Positions 60,001-64,000 of a DNA stretch of 64,000 bases are shown piece after piece (positions within the stretch are counted from its first letter, which is position 1; the number at the start of each line of letters is the position of its first letter). This stretch comes from Chryseobacterium paridis (GTDB lineage: Bacteria; Bacteroidota; Bacteroidia; Flavobacteriales; Weeksellaceae). Position numbers and translations under genes: made by a program. The DNA is taken from positions 372,001 to 436,000 of the forward strand of contig NZ_JAENHK010000001.1 in NCBI RefSeq assembly GCF_016595215.1. The letters are read 5' to 3'. Below the pieces are notes generated by a model. That model saw only the letters and a program-made list of their open reading frames with translations, did not search any database and was not told where the DNA came from.

Positions 60001-61755
60001 ATGAAATCAAATTTTAATAAATTTCCAGTCATTGAAATAAAAGGCCACGCCTGTTTTGCGGGTTGGGAGCATATTATTGAACAATTAAAAGAAAGCAAGC
60101 CTAAAGTTATCGCGATTGAATGCTATCCAGGTGTCTATGTGGAAGAGCTAATCAATTCAGTGAAAGAGGGATTAAACCCGGAGTTGCTGATCAATACAGT
60201 TCAGGCCATGAAATCGGAAGAACAAATTGCAGCAATGGTACAACCTTATGTAACGGATGATCCAGTATTTGGATATATGACTTCTCTTACACTGGAAGAC
60301 TATTTCGATTTCGGTAAGATTAAATATTTTAAAAGCCATATATCAGAGATCAAAGGTTGCACGGTGATCATAGGGCCTGGTGCTACTTTGATTGCGGACG
60401 AAGCAGATCTCTCCCTTTATGCAGATATGCCCCGTTGGGAAATACAAATGCGCTTCCGAAAAGATACAGCCTGCAATCTGGGCAGAACCAATTATACAGA
60501 TTCTTTTGCCTATCAATACAAACATGCTTATTTTGTAGACTGGCGTGTAAGCGACCATTATAAAAAACAAATATTGAGTAAGTGTCAGTTTCTTCTGGAT
60601 ACGACCATACCTCATCAGCCCAAAATGATAAGTACAAGCGCTTTATTTGATGCGCTTAAGCAAACGGTAAATACTCCTTTCAGAGTTGTTCCGTTTTTTG
60701 ATCCGGGACCGTGGGGAGGACAGTGGCTAAAGGAAGTATGTGACCTGGACAGAAGTCTTCCGAATTACGCATGGGGATTTGATTGTGTCCCTGAAGAGAA
60801 TAGCCTTTTATTGGGCTTTGGAAATCATGTTGTGGAAATACCATCTTCCAATCTTGTTTTTTTTCAGCCTGAAGCTTTGTTGGGAAGAGAAGTATATGAG
60901 GGATTTGGTGATGAGTTTCCGATCCGTTTTGACTTTCTGGACACCATGGAAGGGGGCAACCTAAGCTTACAGGTGCATCCATTGAAGGAATATATCAAAG
61001 AAAAGTTTGGAATGACCTATACGCAGGATGAAAGTTATTATATGCTGGATGCCAAGGAAGACGCTTTTGTATATTTGGGATTAAAAGAAAATGTTGATCC
61101 TGAACTCATGATGAAGGAGCTGGAAGCTGCACAGTCTAATCAGATTCCTTTTTATGCAGAAAAGCATGTACAAAAATGGCCGGTCCGCAAGCATGATCAT
61201 GTATCTATACCTGCCGGTACTGTACATTGTTCGGGAGCGAATTCTGTGGTATTGGAAATCAGTGCCACCCCTTATATTTTTACTTTTAAACTATGGGATT
61301 GGGGACGTATGGGACTGGATGGCAAACCGCGTTCGATATCATTGGCACATGGTAAAAACGTTATACAATGGGACCGAACCACTTCATGGACAAAAGAAAA
61401 TATATTGAACCTCAGAGAGCCCGTTGCTGAAGGAGATGGCTGGAGGGAAGAACGCACTGGCCTGGATAAATTATCATTTATTGAAACAAGAAGACATTGG
61501 TTCACTAAAAAAGTAGTTCATCACACTGAAGGTGTCGTAAATGTGCTCAATCTTGTGGATGGCAGGGAAATTATTATCGAAAGTCCTGATCACCTTTTTG
61601 AGCCCTATGTTATTCATTATGCGGAAACATTTATTGTCCCGGCTCATGTCGGAGCCTATACCATAAGCCCACATGGAGAGAGTGAAGGAAAAGAATGTGT
61701 GACGATCAAAGCAAGTGTACGTACCCAAATGATTTCTCAAAAAGTTTTAAAATAA
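60001..61755 (+). CDS. manA: Class I mannose-6-phosphate isomerase with N-terminal extension
   Basis: A 584-residue protein. The C-terminal portion (about 205-584) is a type I phosphomannose isomerase, converting mannose-6-P to fructose-6-P: PFFDPGPWGGQWLKEV, LQVHPLKEYIKEKFG (zinc-binding Gln/His), HDHVSIPAGTVHCSGAN (zinc-binding His) and GPWGG-type loops. About 200 extra residues at the N-terminus have alternating beta/alpha character (IEIKGHACFAGWEHIIEQL, VIAIECYPGVYVEEL) and resemble a nucleoside-kinase-like fold, but no P-loop is visible. Classic ManA is about 320-390 residues. It follows the ROK gene by 32 bp and precedes the MFS porter by 5 bp. Confidence 0.87.
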   Translation: MKSNFNKFPVIEIKGHACFAGWEHIIEQLKESKPKVIAIECYPGVYVEELINSVKEGLNPELLINTVQAMKSEEQIAAMVQPYVTDDPVFGYMTSLTLEDYFDFGKIKYFKSHISEIKGCTVIIGPGATLIADEADLSLYADMPRWEIQMRFRKDTACNLGRTNYTDSFAYQYKHAYFVDWRVSDHYKKQILSKCQFLLDTTIPHQPKMISTSALFDALKQTVNTPFRVVPFFDPGPWGGQWLKEVCDLDRSLPNYAWGFDCVPEENSLLLGFGNHVVEIPSSNLVFFQPEALLGREVYEGFGDEFPIRFDFLDTMEGGNLSLQVHPLKEYIKEKFGMTYTQDESYYMLDAKEDAFVYLGLKENVDPELMMKELEAAQSNQIPFYAEKHVQKWPVRKHDHVSIPAGTVHCSGANSVVLEISATPYIFTFKLWDWGRMGLDGKPRSISLAHGKNVIQWDRTTSWTKENILNLREPVAEGDGWREERTGLDKLSFIETRRHWFTKKVVHHTEGVVNVLNLVDGREIIIESPDHLFEPYVIHYAETFIVPAHVGAYTISPHGESEGKECVTIKASVRTQMISQKVLK

Positions 61756-61760
61756 CCCTT

Positions 61761-63107
61761 ATGCAAGGAACATCAAACTCTTCTATCATTTATAAGGCAA
61801 CCCTTGTAGCCTCAGTTGGCGGATTATTATTCGGCTATGATACTGCTGTAATCTCCGGGGCTATTGGATTTATGAGAACCTATTATCATTTATCCGATCT
61901 GATGACAGGCTGGGTTGCTTCGTGTGCACTGCTGGGTTGCATCATAGGCGCTATGTACTCGGGAGCATTAAGTGATCGTATCGGCCGTAAAAAAGTATTA
62001 ATGCTATCCGGTTTATTGTTTACTATCTCATCAGTAGGAACATCATTAGCTCCAAATCTATGGATATTTGTAGTATTCCGCATTATAGGGGGAATGGGTA
62101 TTGGAATCGCTTCCATGCTGTCGCCGATGTATATTTCAGAAATGGCTCCGGCAGCTATAAGAGGACGTTTGATATCCATATTTCAACTGGGCATAGTTAC
62201 TGGCATTCTGGTTATTTATTTTGTGAATGCCTATATTGCCGGCATTCATGACGAAAGCTGGAATGTTTCTACAGGATGGCGGTGGATGTTTGGTTCAGGA
62301 ATTATTCCTTCCATTATTTTTATTTTGTTACTCCTTACTGTCCCTGAGAGCCCTCGTTGGCTGGCCGGACAAAAAAGAGAAACAGAGGCTTTAGTCATCC
62401 TCGAAACCATCAACGATTCTGTTACTGCCCAGTGGGAGCTGGATTCTATCCGGGAATCTTTGAAAGATGAAAGGCCTTTTTCATTCAGCACACTTAAGGA
62501 ACCCAAATTGAAAAGGGCGTTGGTTATAGGCATTTTCCTAGCTATATTTTCTCAAATTACCGGTATCAATGCCATTATGTACTATGCCCCGGAAATTTTC
62601 AAGTCTACAGGTGTGGGATCTGATTCTGCATTTATGCAAACCGTTTTGGTGGGGATCATCAATGTTGCTTTTACTTTTGTAGCGATAAACTACGTAGACA
62701 CATGGGGCCGAAAAAAATTACTGCTTCTTGGTATTTCCGGCATGGCTATTTGCTTGTTTATTGTTGGGTTTGCCTTTTTTAATGAACAAAAGGGATATCT
62801 TATACTTATCGCAATTCTTGGATACATTGCCTGTTTTGCCATGTCCCTGGGTCCTCTTGCATTTGTGGTTATTGCAGAAATCTTTCCAACAAAGGCTCGT
62901 GCTACCGCCATGTCTGTAGCTACTTTCTTTTTATGGTCAGCTGTTTTTTTGGTTTCCCAAACTTTTCCAGTTCTTATCGGGACTATAGGTAACGCTTATA
63001 CTTTCTGGCTCTATATGGGAATTGCAGTCATCGCTTTATTATTTATCTGGAGAGTAGTTCCTGAAACCAAGGGAAAATCATTGGAGGAAATAGAGAATTC
63101 TTTATAA
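61761..63107 (+). CDS. MFS sugar porter
   Basis: A 448-residue inner-membrane H+-coupled sugar symporter of the sugar porter family with 12 helices. Signatures: GGLLFGYDTAVISGAIGF, SDRIGRKKVLMLSG, PESPRWLAGQKRE, ITGINAIMYYAPEIF, and the C-terminal VPETKGKSLEEIE. I chose the ATG at 61761; the longer reading from 61695 overlaps the manA ORF by 61 bp and adds 22 residues before a normal start. It is expected to bring the released mannose or a similar hexose into the cytosol for the ROK kinase. Confidence 0.9.
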   Translation: MQGTSNSSIIYKATLVASVGGLLFGYDTAVISGAIGFMRTYYHLSDLMTGWVASCALLGCIIGAMYSGALSDRIGRKKVLMLSGLLFTISSVGTSLAPNLWIFVVFRIIGGMGIGIASMLSPMYISEMAPAAIRGRLISIFQLGIVTGILVIYFVNAYIAGIHDESWNVSTGWRWMFGSGIIPSIIFILLLLTVPESPRWLAGQKRETEALVILETINDSVTAQWELDSIRESLKDERPFSFSTLKEPKLKRALVIGIFLAIFSQITGINAIMYYAPEIFKSTGVGSDSAFMQTVLVGIINVAFTFVAINYVDTWGRKKLLLLGISGMAICLFIVGFAFFNEQKGYLILIAILGYIACFAMSLGPLAFVVIAEIFPTKARATAMSVATFFLWSAVFLVSQTFPVLIGTIGNAYTFWLYMGIAVIALLFIWRVVPETKGKSLEEIENSL

Positions 63108-63141
63108 AAAAAGGATGATTGAAATTTCAATCATCCTTTTT
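63108..63141. terminator. Bidirectional intrinsic terminator
   Basis: AAAAAGGATGATTGAAA (63108-63124) and TTTCAATCATCCTTTTT (63125-63141) form a perfect 34-bp palindrome between two convergent genes, the sugar porter and the GH97 gene. Confidence 0.88.
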
Positions 63142-64000
63142 CTATTTTATCGGTTTTATACTTATTGCAAACCCTCCTCCTGGAGCCACTTTGATTTTCA
63201 GCTTCATATTCGATTTTACAGATTGTTTTGAAATCTCATAGCTTTTAGGATGATGATTCCAGCTGGCATCTTTTCCGTCTTTATAAATGATTGCCTCAAA
63301 CTTTTGATTTTTTGGCAGAAATGAAAAATCTACAGTGGCTTCTCTTGAATTTTCATCGGTAATACTTCCAACAAACCATTCATCTTTGTTTTTAGCCTTC
63401 CTTGCGATGGTAATATAATCTCCCGGTTCGGCTTCAAGGATGTAAGAGGAATCCCAATCCACAGCAACGTCTTTGATAAACTGAAAAGCATCAGGATATC
63501 TTTTGTAATTATCAATCAGGTCTGCAGCCATCTGAAGTGGGCTATACATGGTGATATAAAGTGCTAATTGCTTGGTAAGCGTTGTACTTAGCTTGGCTTT
63601 ATTGGTTCCATAAACCGAGAGATCTCCTTCAAATATCCCCGGTGTATAATCCATTGGACCTCCTATTAACCTTGTAAATGGTAATATGGTAGTGTGGTCC
63701 TGACGGTTCCCGTTGAAAGATTCAAATTCTGTACCCCGTGCCGATTCCTGTGCAATCCAGTTGGGATAAGTTCTGTACAAACCTGTTGGCCGTACTGCTT
63801 CATGTGAATCTACCATGATATGGTATTTTGCCGCCATTTCAGCAACATAACTATAATGGTTCACCATCCACTGACTGTCATGGTATTCACTTCGCGGAAT
63901 GATCGGTCCTACATATCCTGTTTTTACAGCATCATACCCATTATCTTGCATAAACTGAAATGCATCTTTTAACTGCTTTTCATAATCCACTACTGATGAT
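63142..64000 (-). CDS. Glycoside hydrolase family 97 protein, C-terminal part (cut by window edge)
   Basis: The reading frame stays open through base 64000, so the gene continues outside the window; about 286 residues are visible. It holds the C-terminal half of a GH97 alpha-glucosidase/alpha-galactosidase: KTGYVGPIIPRSEYHD, HIMVDSHEAVRPTGLYRTYP and GGPMDYTPGIFEG from the catalytic barrel. A beta-sandwich with the typical end GGGFAISI follows. Many Bacteroidota GH97 enzymes are periplasmic or surface lipoproteins, but the N-terminus is not visible here. The stop is at 63142-63144 next to a shared terminator. Confidence 0.87.
   Translation of the reverse strand, partial: SSVVDYEKQLKDAFQFMQDNGYDAVKTGYVGPIIPRSEYHDSQWMVNHYSYVAEMAAKYHIMVDSHEAVRPTGLYRTYPNWIAQESARGTEFESFNGNRQDHTTILPFTRLIGGPMDYTPGIFEGDLSVYGTNKAKLSTTLTKQLALYITMYSPLQMAADLIDNYKRYPDAFQFIKDVAVDWDSSYILEAEPGDYITIARKAKNKDEWFVGSITDENSREATVDFSFLPKNQKFEAIIYKDGKDASWNHHPKSYEISKQSVKSNMKLKIKVAPGGGFAISIKPIK

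Noticed and set aside
1..64000. tRNA, rRNA, CRISPR, insertion sequence or prophage genes
   Set aside because: Gaps are short and I saw no cloverleaf, repeat-spacer array, transposase or phage gene; a tRNA scan would settle the first.

Overview
The window looks like a chromosomal segment of a flavobacterium close to Chryseobacterium (Bacteroidota, Weeksellaceae). The evidence is a low-GC genome, several TonB-dependent receptors, the flavobacterial exosortase XrtF, many Bacteroidota-only families (DUF4271, DUF4293, DUF4296, DUF5689, DUF6146 and DUF6702 types) and repeated Bacteroidota-type promoters (TTTG, 19-20 bp, TAnnTTTG). I see no rRNA, tRNA, CRISPR array, insertion sequence or prophage.

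Layout. 1-6.1 kb: nitroreductase, nadB-nadC and a TonB-dependent receptor. 6.1-13.9 kb: the main accessory block, a nucleotidyltransferase gene facing a four-gene minus-strand class I lanthipeptide cluster: precursor lanA, cyclase lanC, full-length dehydratase lanB, and a C39-peptidase ABC exporter (lanT). 14-23 kb: small lipoprotein, asd, a CDF metal transporter, exosortase xrtF with its partner, a probable MurNAc/GlcNAc recycling set (AmgK-like kinase, RapZ C-terminal-domain protein, MurU-like nucleotidyltransferase), a LOG-family protein and a DUF6702 protein. 21.8-28.5 kb: DUF5689 lipoprotein, TonB receptor, secreted endonuclease/phosphatase, DUF6146 lipoprotein and superoxide dismutase. 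28.7-47.6 kb: housekeeping (rho, M28 peptidase, ABC exporter, psd-cdsA-LUD, ftsH-rsfS, birA, lptF/G-tgt, a dolichol-phosphate-mannose-synthase-like glycosyltransferase, hemD, oligopeptidase B). 47.7-54.6 kb: SRPBCC protein, two-component system, then a His/Cys-rich group ending in a TonB receptor that carries two N-terminal HMA-like domains. 54.9-64 kb: a mannoside-use operon (GntR regulator, GH38 alpha-mannosidase, ROK kinase, long mannose-6-phosphate isomerase, MFS sugar porter) and the 3' part of a GH97 gene cut by the window edge.

The best candidate for an undescribed system is the lanthipeptide cluster. Its precursor has a GG-type leader and a 62-residue, strongly acidic core (12 Asp, 3 Glu, 2 Arg, no Lys) with eight Cys. 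Seven of these have a Ser or Thr two to four residues upstream, and three tandem CTxxx units are included. A 13-bp hairpin between lanA and lanC could set precursor excess. The local cluster has no HlyD adaptor, TolC, immunity gene or regulator.

Other points of interest are a 29-codon ORF coupled at both ends inside the glycosyltransferase-DUF4296 operon, two ATGT-N4-ACAT sites that look like operators of the GntR regulator, interleaved divergent promoters between rho and its neighbour, and several genes whose -7 box ends only 4-5 nt before the start codon. All functional calls rest on motifs and recognised family features read by eye; no database search was run.
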